Below, in pieces: positions 10,594 to 23,300 of a DNA stretch of 64,000 nt (positions are counted from its first letter, which is position 1; each line of letters opens with the position of its first letter). Under the pieces are notes generated by a model. The model made no database searches and was not told where the DNA came from. It saw nothing but the letters and a program-made list of their open reading frames with translations. Made by a program: the position numbers and the translations under genes. The stretch is taken from NCBI RefSeq assembly GCF_950023065.1, contig NC_088678.1, forward strand, positions 76,851,590 through 76,915,589. The letters are read 5' to 3'. This DNA comes from Planococcus citri (Eukaryota > Arthropoda > Insecta > Hemiptera > Pseudococcidae).

Positions 10594-10945
10594 ACGTGCA
10601 ATATATCGAATAGTATGTTTTCGAGGTTGCTGAATACGAATATGAACTTATTTTTTGGATCCGACCCCTCAAATCCCCTCTGTGCTCCAAAAAAGGGGGT
10701 CAAAATTTTGAAAAATCGTGAAAAGTCGAGTGATATATCGAATGGTATGTTTTTGAGGTCGCTGAGTACGAATATGAACTTATTTTTTGGATCCAACCCC
10801 TGGATGTCCCACTGTGTCCCAATGAGGGGGCCCAAAATTTCGAAAAATCACGAAAAAGTCGAGTGATATATCAAATGGTATGTTTTTGAGATCGCTGAGT
10901 ACGAATATGAACTTATTTTTTGGATCCAACCCCTCAATGTTCTTC
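10594..10945 (+). repeat. Three tandem units of about 134 bp
   Basis: Units start near 10594, 10729 and 10862 with 'gtgatatatcgaat' and share 'cgaatatgaacttattttttggatcc'. The same 'gatatatcgaat...acgaatatgac' theme recurs at 35.4-35.9 and 61.6-61.8 kb. Confidence 0.8.
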
Positions 10946-11963
10946 TTTAAGCAAAAAAACGTTATAAATAGGTATGGAATTAAGTTTTTGGAAATTTTGA
11001 TCAATTTGAAATTATTTCGTTCTTTATTATGAAAAACTACATTTTTTTCTCAAGTGATGAGTAAGTTTTGCCAGGCCTTGAGACTTATTTTATTATTTTT
11101 TTTTTTTTCGGAAAAGAAATGAGTCTTATAAAGAAATGATATAAGGGTAAGGTGCCCTAATGCCCACCACTACTCTAATTCCGACCACCTGCCAATTTCA
11201 TTCAAATGATACCGGAACTTTTCCGGAGAAAATGTATTTCTATTCCTTTTTCGCAGACAAAACGAATGACACCAAAATCGTAACCCTAAAGCCAAATTTG
11301 AATTAGATAGGGCAGAAAGTTGGTTTTGAATGGTCAAAAACTTTTTGACGCCTCTCACATTGTGTTTTATGACTTCGGTGATTTATGTCATTTTAATAAT
11401 GTGAGGTATTTTTCGAGAACAAAAAAAGACGGGGAATTGGCTGCCAAAAATATGCACCTACTACCTACACAAAGCTTTACACGCGTAATACATTTATTCA
11501 TAACTTATCTAAATTAAAATCACTTCAAACAACTGGAATCCGAAGTAGATAAGTTGAGTTGCACTGATAATTTCAATTTTAGAATCTAATTGGACGGTAA
11601 GTTCGAATAAATACTAACTATTAACCTCCTTCGCTAAAATCAATTTCATTTCTTAGCCTAATTTATTGCAAAAAAAAAATTCAGTGATGACCATTTTTTC
11701 GATAAGTTACCTTGAAAAAAATTGATCAAACATTGACCATGAATTTTTTTCAGTAATGCAAAGCGAATAAGTACGTATTAATTATTGGTGCAATACAATA
11801 AATTAGCATTTCGCTTAATAATTAATTAATCAGTAGAAAAATCAACAGGTTGACACCCGGTTGCCACGAGAATTAAAGAATTAGTATACTTAATACGTAC
11901 AAAGTAAGATAATTTCAAATTCTGGTCATTGTTTTCATTCCAAAATTAAATAAAAATGCAGAA
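10946..11963. other. Non-coding stretch
   Basis: A/T-rich. 'gtaaggtgccctaatgccca' at 11147 resembles one end of a MITE but I found no partner end. Nothing else supported. Confidence 0.5.
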
Positions 11964-13343
11964 GGGTCATTCCACGTCAATTCGACCAAGAAGTGGTAAC
12001 GAAGGTCGGCGATTTTTTTGAAATTTTTCCTGTGGAAAGATCTTCCGAAGAGATGCCCAATGGCGCAAATAGCAGCCCTCTAGCCCTTTTTTAAATGCTG
12101 CTAGGGGTTGTTAAAGTTTTCAGTGAACTTAAAATATCATCCATTTCAGGAGTGGATTACTCGATAACCGCGATACCTACCAAAATGGAGCTTTTTCCAA
12201 TAGTTAGGGGGTTTGAAAGGCTTTTTGGTGATATCATAAAAATCAGTGTTGCCACTTTTTTTCGTACAAAAAATTAGCTTGAAAAGTTTCAAAACGTTGT
12301 TTTCATATCGTTCCGACTCTCAAAAATTCTGAAAAAAATGTACTATGGATAACTTTTTATGCTGAACAACATAATATTAAAAAATTGGGATGGCATAATT
12401 TCGTGAAGTCGATTTTAAAAAACTGAAAGTTTGCAAAAAAAAAAGCGATTCATTGATTTTAAACATGAAAAAAGTTTCGATTGGTGAAGTTGACCCATTT
12501 GATCCACTATTTTTACGTATCAGTTGAAAAAGTCGAAAAACTCCTTTCAATTGATAAAATGAACTCGTCACAAAAAATATCAAAATTTGAAAAAATTCAA
12601 TTTTCAATTCCAAACATCAAAAAAAGTTTAAATTCATTCAGTTGTCTTATTTTGACGTCTTTCTGACGTATTTCACGAAAAAGTTGATAAAAATTACACT
12701 CAAAGTAAAAAAAATTAAAATTCTGATTTTTTTGTGATGAGTGATGAGTTTATTTCATCTAGTGAAAGAGGTTTTTCAACTTTTTTCAACGGATACGAAA
12801 AAATAGGGGTTAAATGGGTCAACTTCATCAGTCAAAACTTTTTTTCATGTTTTAAATCAGAAAAATCACATTTTTTTGCAAACTTACAATTTTTTTAAAT
12901 CGACTTTACCTCATAATGCCATCCCAATTTTTTAATATGTTGTTCATCATAAAAAGTTGTCCATAATATATTTTTTTCAGAATTTTTGAAAGTCGGAACG
13001 ATATGAAAATCACGTTTTGAAACTTTTCGAGCTGATTTTTCGTACAAAAAAAGTGGCAACACTGATTTTTATGATATCACCAAAAAGTCTTTTAGACCCC
13101 CGAACTATTGGAAAAAGTTCCATTTTGGTAGGTATCACAGCTATCGAGTAATTCACTACTGAAATATATGATTTTCTAAGTTCACTGAAAAACTTTGACA
13201 CCCCCTAGCAGCCTTTAAAAAATGGCTAGAGGGCTGCGATTTGCGCCATTGGTCATCCCTTCGGAAGGTCTTTCCACAGGAAAAATGTCAATAAAATCAC
13301 CGACCTTCTTACCACTTCTTGGTTGAATTGACGTGGAATGGCC
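11964..13343. mobile_element. 1.38-kb foldback element, GGGTCATTCCACG family, copy A
   Basis: The whole element is a palindrome with arms of about 650 bp and roughly 90% arm identity. Ends GGGTCATTCCACGTCAATTC and, at the right, its complement with GGCC for GACCC. No coding frame. Same subfamily as 43421-44268. Confidence 0.88.
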
Positions 13344-13751
13344 AACTTTCATTTTTCAAAATGATATTTCTTTGATAGCTCAACTTTTTTTGTGATTTGG
13401 TCAATTGGGTATTACACTCTTTAAAGCAATTTATTCCGCCAACATGGGAACTTAGAGAACCTATATAAAGGGTTCAATCAAATACTTTACGATAAGTATA
13501 TTTAGTTCCAAGTACAAAATTTTCATCAGCAAGTTGAATGCCCATTCAAGCTATAATTATCAACTAACCTTGCAATATGTACATGTAGGTATCACTTAAA
13601 CTCGTCTCCTTATTCGTGTCATTTTTTTTGCCTTGCTAGCTTGCCATAGACAAATAACTCACGTTGAAGGTGACAGGGGCGATGAGGGGGCCTTCTGGAC
13701 GAGAAAGACATCTAATCATATTAAGATTTGGAGAGGCAATATAGGCCAATT

Positions 13752-14044
13752 GTAAGTATCTCCTTCACTAAATTCGATAATTGACAAAATATTATCCATG
13801 CAGCGTGCTCGTAAATTTTTGTTCCTCTCTTCTTTTCTTGTTCTTTTTCCATTTTTCTTCAACTTATTCTTCTCTCCTGCTTTCTTTTCTCTTCTCTTTC
13901 TGTCTTCCACTCTTCTTCAAAATCTCTTCTCTTTCAATCTAATAGCTTTATTTGAATTTTTGTATTAAATAAATTTCTGGTTATATTTCAATTAAACGAG
14001 ATGGGATTCATGTAAATGGACGCCTGGATACGTCAATTTTTGTA
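13752..14044 (+). repeat. Dispersed repeat, copy 1
   Basis: Aligns with 47097-47351 from 'gtaagtatctccttcactaaa' to 'cgtcaattttt', about 80-85% alike, with a C/T-rich middle. It lies just downstream of the nidogen stop. The gap 13344-13751 shows nothing recognisable. Confidence 0.75.
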
Positions 14045-14216
14045 ATCGTGGGTCACTATTTCTTCATAGGAACTACTTCTTATAGCCTCACAAGAAGGTC
14101 GCTTCGCAAAAATAATAATTCCAAGTACAAAATTACGAATTTATCTGAATTTAAAATGTACATTTCTAAAATGCTCATAAATGTATTTATGCACTGCAGG
14201 GTATGTAGGTATTAAC

Positions 14217-14328
14217 TTAAGGACAATTATTGGGTACGGCTACGATCCCGTATAATTTACTGTTTCCAACTTGTAGCGTTATTGAATCAGTTCTGGAAGT
14301 GTACCGATCATAATATCCTACTTTGCCT
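14217..14328 (-). CDS. Ndg: Nidogen exon 21: C-terminus and stop
   Basis: Residues 1301-1337, ending VAVPNNCP and TAA at 14217-14219. Known nidogens end in a similar short tail. The terminal EGF of vertebrate nidogen is absent here. I could not choose a poly(A) signal: an AATAAA at 13947-13952 (minus) lies inside a dispersed repeat. Confidence 0.9.
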
Positions 14329-17300
14329 CTGTGTGAGTAAACAAACAAAAACAAATACGTGAATATTTATCTGAGCAGAGAAACGAAAAAAACTTCACCT
14401 CGGAATGAATTTATAATATGGTAAACCTACGTAGCCCAATCAGTCCAGAAATATTTATCATTCGACACAGTGAGTCCAAAAGGTGACGAGACATTGGCTG
14501 TAATTAATCTTTGAATCCTGGTATCGATTCCATAGCACGATATACGTTTAGTTCCCGCATCAGCCCAGCATACCTCTTCGGTAGACCAATCAATGGCGAT
14601 GGAATTAGGTACCTGGACATCAGCCCCGGAAAGGAATACCGAACGCACGCTACCATCTAAGTTACTCCATTCGATTTTTGGATGAGCTCGGTTCCAGTCA
14701 GTCCAGAACAGTTTGCTGGAATATGAAAATCAGACATAGTAGTACGGAATGATATGTTGCTTTGTACATAGAAGGGAAGGAAATGAGGGGGAGGAGGTAC
14801 CGTTTGTATGGATGGACTGCAATTCCTCTAGGATTAGTGAGATTCGCTGAAATGATTGTTTTACGTTGGGTACCGTCGAGGTTGATAGATTGTATGGATT
14901 TTTTCTTAGCATCGGTCCAATATAATGTACGACCAACCCAATCAATCGCTAAACCTTCTGGGTTCTCGATATCTATGATACGGATTGAAGATTATTAGGT
15001 ACAATTATTATGTACACATTAGTATTTGTTGTATTCGTGACACGTTTGTGTGGTAGAAATGAGATGCATTTTGCTACAATTAGATATGTACCTTTGTCTA
15101 ACAGGAGACCGATATTTTTGCCTTTATAGTTGGAGTATTTTATTTTACGACCGTTGTAATCGCTCCAGTATACTTTTCCCTCCTGGCAATCGATCGCCAA
15201 ACCGATGGCTATTTGATCTGCTTGCAGTTGAATTGAATACCCTTGTCTGGAAGATTCTCCTTGCAGAGGTAATCGTACAGTACCCAAACCATAATTTATG
15301 AGTAGAAATCCTCCTTCGATCTTTTCTGGTTCTAGAGAAAAATTATGAAGGACGTTGATTGTATTAATATGAGATTGTTTCGTTCGTGATAACAGAGTTA
15401 GGACTAGTACTCAGTCCCCCCCCCCCCCAAAAAAAACCTCAGGAAACCAAAAAAGTTACAAGACGTGAGCAAAACATTTCAACGTAAAAAAAACACACAC
15501 ACAAACCAGCCACAAAAATTCAATCAAAAATATAAAAAATAATAATTACAAAAAAACAATGAAGATTTCTACTGAAATTTAGCAAAAGGTTCCCAGAGAT
15601 TTTTTATTGGAAATTTTCGCCAAAGCAGTGATATTTTTCTTCAAAAATTTCGGTAAGAAAAGCGATACTACATATTTCGTAACTTTTTAGTAATAAAGCA
15701 AGAATTTTTGGAAATTTTTGACATAGAAAAATGAGTTTGGCCATTGGAAAAAATGACAAAATTTGAAAATGTTAAATATTCCATCTTTTGCAATGCTACC
15801 TATCCGAAATCGAGCTCTGACCGATTTTCGACGTTCTGAATAGGCAAAACCTCCAGTTCGACCATTCTGGAGCATCCATTAACATTTTCAAATTTTGTCG
15901 TTTTTTCCAGTGGCCAAAAATACACATCTGAACCGACAGACACCGATTTTCGCGACAACCGCAAAAAATGGTTAAAGGCAACCCACATAGGCCCCAAATA
16001 AAGTTATTTGTGCTATAGTTGATTTTTAGCCGTTCCACAGCAATTTCAAGTTTCTGGAGAAATGATAAAAAATCTCTGGAGGCTCCAGAATGGTCGAAAT
16101 GGGGGTTTCACCAATTCGGAACGTTGAAAATAGGTCAGAGCTCGATTTTGGATAGGTAGCATTGCAAAAGATGGAATATTTAACATTTTCAAATTTTGTC
16201 ATTTTTTCCAGTGGCCAAAAATACACATCTGAACCGGCAGACACCGATTTTCGCGACAACCGCAAAAAAAGGTTAAATGCAACCCACATAGGCCCCAAAT
16301 AAAGTTATTCGTGCTAAAGTTGATTTTTAGCCGTTCCACAGCAATTTCAAGTTTCTGGAGAAATGATACAAAATCGCTGGAGGCTCCAGAATGACTGGAA
16401 TTCAGGTTTTACGAATTTCGATACTCGTAAATGAGTTAGGGACACCATCTGAGCCACTTCCCGAGAAAATTCCATTTTTCATCAATATTTTCTATTTTTG
16501 GTATTAATTGATAATTTTTCGGATTTTTCAATTTTCAAAAATTCACTAAAAATCGATAAATCAACTTTAGCACTTGAAATTTTGGATTTGGGGTCCTGAG
16601 GTGGTCCCCTTTCGATCTAGCTTTGATTCGTTCATTTTCGTTTCTGCCGGTTCAGGTAGTTCCCTTGTTAGCCAATTTTGACAAAAGTCGAGCACATTTG
16701 CTATTTTTGGAAAAATTTGGCAACAAAGTGAGATTTCTTGTAATTTCAGGGAATAAAAAAACAGTTTTTGGAAAAACGTGAATATGACGTTTTAACAAAA
16801 GGAAAGGGGTTTATGGCAATTTCTAGCAAAATGCTGCAAAAACCGAGACTTTTGGACAATTTTGGAAAAAAATGAGACTTTTTAGTGAGGGGGGTCGCAT
16901 AAGGATCACTTGCCCCCCTGCCGAATCTGCGGGACACATTATTTTTCAAAGAGGGGAGTCCTGAGGAACATTTCTAGCCATTGTCCTAAGAAAAAACATG
17001 ACCTTACTCACAAAATGGCGGCCATTTTGATTGACAGGTCAGCCGAAATCACAGATTTTGCGTTCTAACATAGGACTTGGACGAAATTTTTCAAACTTTA
17101 CAAAGGTAGATCAAAAGAGCAGGCAAAAATTCATCATTTGGCAAAATTTCAAGTGCTGAAGTACCTTTTTCGATTTTTGGTGAATTTTTGAAAATCAAAT
17201 TTAGGCCAAAAATGAGGGGAAAAAATCAAAATCTTACCAAATTGACCTACAAAGCTGAAATTTGGGACATACCCTATTTTCGACCTGCAAAATCGATTGG

Positions 17301-20300
17301 AAACTATTTCAGACCGTTCGGAGTAGTTCTGGACCCTCCAGCAGATTTTTGAAACTTGAAATTCTCACAAAATTTCATCAAATGGAGTTGGAAAGACGAA
17401 ATTCATTCTGAAAACTAATTTCAATATACCAGGAAGTCGATTGCCGGTAGATTTTATGTCGTTGTGGAGTCTCCAGCAAATTTTTCAAGTTGAAATTTCA
17501 ATAAAATTTCATGAAATAACGTTGTGATGCTGAAATTTACTCTGCACAGTACGTGATAGAATTGATTCGAACAGATTTTGTGGCATTTTTTAAAAACCAG
17601 AAGTTTCAAAAAAGGCGCAGGATGCTTCAAAATGGATTGAAACTGTGTAACGCCATTATAACAATATTATGGTATAGATACGCAGTTTCTTTTTAACAGT
17701 GACTTTTCCTCATTTAATAAGCCAAAAGTAGGGTGTCAACTGAATCTCATTCTTCTATGTACCTCAAATGGAGGCGAAAAGGTGAATTTTTTGAATTTCC
17801 AAATATGAAATCAATGCACAAAAATATGTTTCGAACTTGAATTGGGGACCCTGGGGACCCTGTCCTAAGACAGAGCACTTTTTTTCCGAAGCCTGATACA
17901 CTTCTAAACTATCCAACCAAAATGGACAAAAATTTAATTTCAAGTTTCAAAAATCTGCTGGAAACTCCAGGAGTTTTTGAAAAGTCGCTGGAGGCTCCGA
18001 AATGACTTACACCCATTTAAAGTCGTCTTCAGAAAGTACTAAAATTGCAGTGCAGAGTAAATTTCCGCTCTTCATTTCCATTTGATGAGGCTCCAGTAAT
18101 TTCCAAAAAATCGCTGGAGACTCTAAAACGACTAGAAATCCACCTGCAATCGACTTCCTAGCGTATTGAAATTAGTTTTCAGAATAAATTTCGTCTTACA
18201 ACTTCCAATTGATGAAATTTTGTGGAAATTTCAAGTTTCAAAAATCTGCTGGAGGCTCCAGAACTACTTTAAACAGTCTGAAACATTTTCCAATCGATTT
18301 TGCAGGTCGAAAACAGGGATTATACCTAATTTCAGCTTTCTAGATCAATATTGCAAGATTTTGATTTTTTCCCTCATTTTTGGCATAAATTTGATTTTCA
18401 AAAATTCACCAAAAATCAAAAAACGCACTTTAGCACTTGAAATGTTGTCAAATGATAAATTCTTGCCTGCTCTTTCGATCTACTTTTGTAAGGATTAAAA
18501 AATTTCATTCAAGTCCTATGTTGGAACGCAAAATCTGCGATTTCGTCTGACCTGTCAATCAAAATAGCCGCCATTTTGTGAGTAGGGCCATGAAGATCTA
18601 GAAATTTTTCTGAGGACTCCCCCTTTGTGAAAAAAGTAGTCCCGGAGGATCGGCAAGGGGTGCATAATTAATTCTTATAAGACCCTCCTACTATTTTGGA
18701 ATTTTTTGCAAATAACAATTCAAGCAATTTTTTTAAAAAGCGAGGAATAAGCAAGTACATATTCAACATTTTTTGGCAAAAAGCAAGATTTTGAAAGTTT
18801 GAGTAAAAAACGCGACTTTTTGAGAATTATTGACAAAAACCTAAAAAGTGGACAATTTTAACAAACAGCAGCATTTTTGAGAATAATTGGCAAAGAAATA
18901 TTTTATCTTTTTATAAAAAGAAAGACTTCTCAACCACTAAAAAAATGAGAATTTTCGGTAATTTTTGGCAAAAAGTAAGACTTGGAGGTAATTTTGAGGG
19001 AGAAAAACATATTCTGAAATTATCGCAAAAAACGACAACGTAGAAAAGAAATCGCCAAAAAAAGCCACAACCTTCTAAAATAAAACATGTAAAAAAATTA
19101 CGAAATGATCAAAATTTTAATTAAAATCAAAAAGCAGAGAGTTTTTCAAGGCAATTTTTGACAAAAGAGTGAGTCTTTTAAACAATTTTTGAAAAAATAA
19201 AGACTCCAGATATTTTGAAAAGTAGCGACAATTTTTAGTAATTTTTGGCAAAACAGCGAAACTCCTTAGCTATTGGTTGCAAAAAAATAAACCTAGTATT
19301 TTTGACACTGTCGGATAAAAAATTGAAATTATACAGAAATATGGCAAAAAGCACGGCATTAGAAAATTGCCGGCAAAAAATCGATACTTACCTACTTTTT
19401 GAGATTAAGAATGAAAATTTCAGCAAAAAGGTAAGCTTTCTTGACCATTTGTTTCAAAACAGCGAAACTTTTGGACATTTTTGAAAAAAAAGCAACACGA
19501 GGGATTTTTGGAGCAATTTCTAGCAAGAAACAGCATTTTTTGGGAATTCTCACGAAAGCCGAACTTTTTTAAATCATTTTTTGGCATTTGGCGGTCTCAA
19601 AAGCCGACAATTTTAGCACTTTTATTATACTCGTAAAACGTCAAGAAGCAAGAGCTTCGACATTTTATGCAGGACTTTTTGAGGATAAGTGACCAAAAAC
19701 TAAAAAGTGATACTTTAGGATAATTTTCGGGGGCAAAAATAAGTAAATCCTAGGAAATTCCCTAAAAAGTGAGAATTTCTATCAAAAAGCAAACATTTGA
19801 CCATTTTAAAAAACAACAGCCATTTTTGGGAAAAATTGGCAAACTAATTTACTCATACTTATAATTATATTTTATAATTTTTCGCAATTTTTTCCGAAAG
19901 AGGCAGACTTTCTTGCTTCTTTATAGGCAAAAAACGAGGATTTTCAGTAACGTTTGGCAATTTTAATAGCTGAAACAGCAAGATTTCCTCAATTGCTACA
20001 CCTGTTTCGAAAAAAAAGCGAGATCGACTATTTTAGCAAATCGCAAAACATTTTGTGCAATTATTCGCAAAGAAATTCCATTTTTTCATGTAATCTTTGT
20101 TCAAAAATCAAAATTATTCATTTCATACATTAACTTCTTGCTTTTCATGGTAAAATAAGAAGTAAGTAATTTGAAAAAAGTGGTTTTTTGGATTTTTTGA
20201 GACAAAGCAACAATTTTTAGCAAGAAATCAGTAAAAAAAAAAGTGAATTCAGTAACCAACGAAAACGTTGAAAAAACCAACAAAAGTTGCTTTCAGCAGC

Positions 20301-23300
20301 TTAACTTTAGTATCTTGATTATCTAAAATGTAACCGAGTAAGTAATACGAGTCCTGCAAAGCTCAAAATACTTTTTGTCAGCATCTAATTTTCATTAGTG
20401 TGCAAATAATTTGTTGTTAACCTGTGCAGTAAGATCCGTTACCAATGAACCCAGGATTACATTCGCAATTGTACACTCCGTACTGTCTGGTTGTGCATCT
20501 AGCATTGATATCACACATTTTTGGTTGAACAGCGCAATTTATTACTCTCTGGCAGTTTGTTCCATTACCAATAAATCCCTGAATTGATTAATAATTAACT
20601 TGAATAAGTAAAATAGTGTTCTAGAGGATGATATCGTATGCTTATTAAACAAAATGGTGTAAGTACTTGTCTGCATTGGCACTGGAATACATCATAAGTG
20701 ACATTATACAAACAACTAGCATGAGGTGAACAGTAATTAGTGGTGTTGCATGATACTGGGGCCAGTTCACAGGTATATACTCCATCACCTCTGTACCCAG
20801 GGGCACATTCGCAACGACTTTCTCTGGTGTATTCGTCTATGGTGCATCTGGCACGAGGATGGCATTGAGGACATCCTGAAAAGTTGGCAACAGTATGGTT
20901 GAAATGGTACAATATTATGGTATGGTTGAAATGGTACAATATTATGGTCAAGGGTCAAGGGTATAATCGTGCATGGGAATCGCTCGTGTATGTACTTGCA
21001 ATGGGACGACATGTGGAATTGGGAGATTTCGAGTATCCAGCTTTGCATTTACATTCGTAGGTGACAGATACTTCGTTGTAAGCGCATTCTTCGTTATCTT
21101 CGCAGTCTCCGTCCGAGTTGCACATGCCTATAGAGGTGAAAATATTCGGTATACAAAAACAATATGGATTAAGAGATGACGTATAACACAGAGTGATTTT
21201 TGGACTATTTTTTCGAATCAAAAAAAAAATTTGATGCAATGACCTGGTCTGCAAAACTTTCCATTTCTTTCTTGACTCAAAATTTCCCTTTGATCGAATT
21301 AAACGTCGTACCTGAATGAATGCAGTGTATTCCATCACCTGAATAGTGACTCTGGCAAACACATTGGGCTTTACCATTAATTTCAAGGCAGGTGGCGTGC
21401 TCGTCGCAGAAATTATTTTGGAAACACGAAGCTTCTGTAAGTATTGAAAAAAAAGTGTATTTTTTCGAGATTTTCTAGATACACGGTACAGGCATATAAG
21501 GTTGGTGTTTTGAATTCAGATATTTGTATTTACCGCATTCTAAACCGTTTCCTTCGAAACCTGCGTTACATATGCATTTATATGCTTGAGCTGTTGAATT
21601 GTAAACGCATTGAGCTTGAGGATGACACATGCTGTTGATCGTGTTGCATGATACTGCAGACACATAATTCAACGTTACAAAATATTGTTGAAATTATGTC
21701 GAATGTGAAATAATCGTTCAATTTTTCGTTTAAAAGAGATTGTTTAGTTGTTTAGTATAGTATCTATTTTAGATATTGACGTACTTGATGTACTTTCGGT
21801 GGGAATGAATTCGTTCTCGATGCAGTAATTCTCGTAAGCTATGAAACGTGGTGGACACACACAAACTCCCGAAGTGCAAATTTTTGCTACAACGTGACGA
21901 CCTCCTGTTTGTTGACAGACATAACCGTCTCCGTAATATCCTCGAATGCAGTGACATGAGTATTTGCCTGCAGTTTCGTTATAAATACATTCGCCATTTG
22001 GGGAACAGTTTCTTAGTACGTTGCAGGAAGCTATGAAATATTTCATTTTAATTGTTAGATAATACGAGTACAATGGTAATGGTCCGCAATATGGCATAAG
22101 GAATATTTGCACCCTCTCTCCCCCCTGGACACATTTTTCTCAAGTGGACATCCTAAGGAACATTTCGAAACCGATTTTGCGAGGAAAAGGGTGAATAATC
22201 TACCAACAAAATGGAATTTTTAAAAATCAAAGGACCAACAACCTGATATTTTTAAAAAATCAATATTTTGCTAAATTGACCAAGAAGGTTTAAATTCGGA
22301 TTATGCCTCATTTTTGACCTGCAAAATCACATGAAAACAGTTTTGGATAATTCTGGAGCCTCCAGCAGATTTTCGAAATTGAGATTTACGCAAAATGTCA
22401 CCAACTGAAGTAAAAAAACCGAAACGTACTCTGCATCTACATTTCAACACGGTATCAAGTCAACTGCAGGTGGTTTGAATCGTTCTTGAGCCTCCAGCCA
22501 CTTTCTGGAAATTCCAGTTCTAAAAAAAAATCGTCTCAAATGACCTTGAATTGGTCAAGTGGGTCACTAACAACGAGCACCAAATGATAGAATTTGCTAA
22601 AATCGAATTGGGCAGATTTTATAAAGTTTTATGGAAAACTGGAATTTCCAAAATATTGCTGTAGGCTCTAAAACGACTTGAAACCATCTTCACTCGACTC
22701 AGCAAATTGAAATTAAGGTTCTAGTTGAATTTCGGCTTCCTGACTTCATTTGGTCAAATTTTGGGGAAATTTCAAGTTTCCAAAATCTGCTGGAGGCTCC
22801 AGAACTGCTCAAAACAATTCGAAACAGTTTTCAATCGATTTGGCGAGTCGAAAATAGGGTATATCTCAAATTTCAGCTTTCATGGTCAATTTGATCAATT
22901 TTGGATTTTTTTTCTCATATTTGGCTTAAATTTGATTAAAATTCAGCAAAAAATCGAAAAATGAACTTCGGCACGAGAAATTTTGGCTCGTAATGTATTT
23001 TTGAATACTCTTGCAATCCAACTTCGTCAGGTTCGAAAATTTTTGAGCAAGTTGAGATACCTCCCAGGGGATATCTTAACATGTGGCGCCTCACATTTTG
23101 TGCAGCTCCAAATTGAATTTGTGCAGTTCCAAGAAGAATGTAAATTTCAAAAATGCATTATTCTAGAGAAAAATCAACATGAAAGTACTAGAAAATGAAA
23201 ACATTAAAAATATTCATCTAGGTACAAAGCTTTGGAATTTGGATCAAAACCGATCTTGATTTGAAATATCAAACAAAAAAATTTTTCAAGCATTTTTCCA

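Noticed and set aside
10594..10945. CRISPR-like regular repeats (also 28.6-29.4 kb, 45.1-45.8 kb, 63.1-63.4 kb)
   Set aside because: Whole units of 134, 141 and 164 bp repeat without unique spacers; these are eukaryotic tandem repeats.
11147..11520. Possible MITE starting GTAAGGTGCCCTAATGCCC
   Set aside because: No matching inverted end found within 1.5 kb; similarity to the AGGTGCACC MITE is only a few bases.
13947..13952. AATAAA (minus) as nidogen poly(A) signal
   Set aside because: It lies inside a dispersed repeat with a second copy at 47 kb, so its presence proves nothing about the gene. Left unassigned.
15050..15301. Plus-strand frames over nidogen exons (also 20973-21179, 32502-32693 and others)
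   Set aside because: Antisense shadows of exons with clear EGF or YWTD coding on the minus strand.
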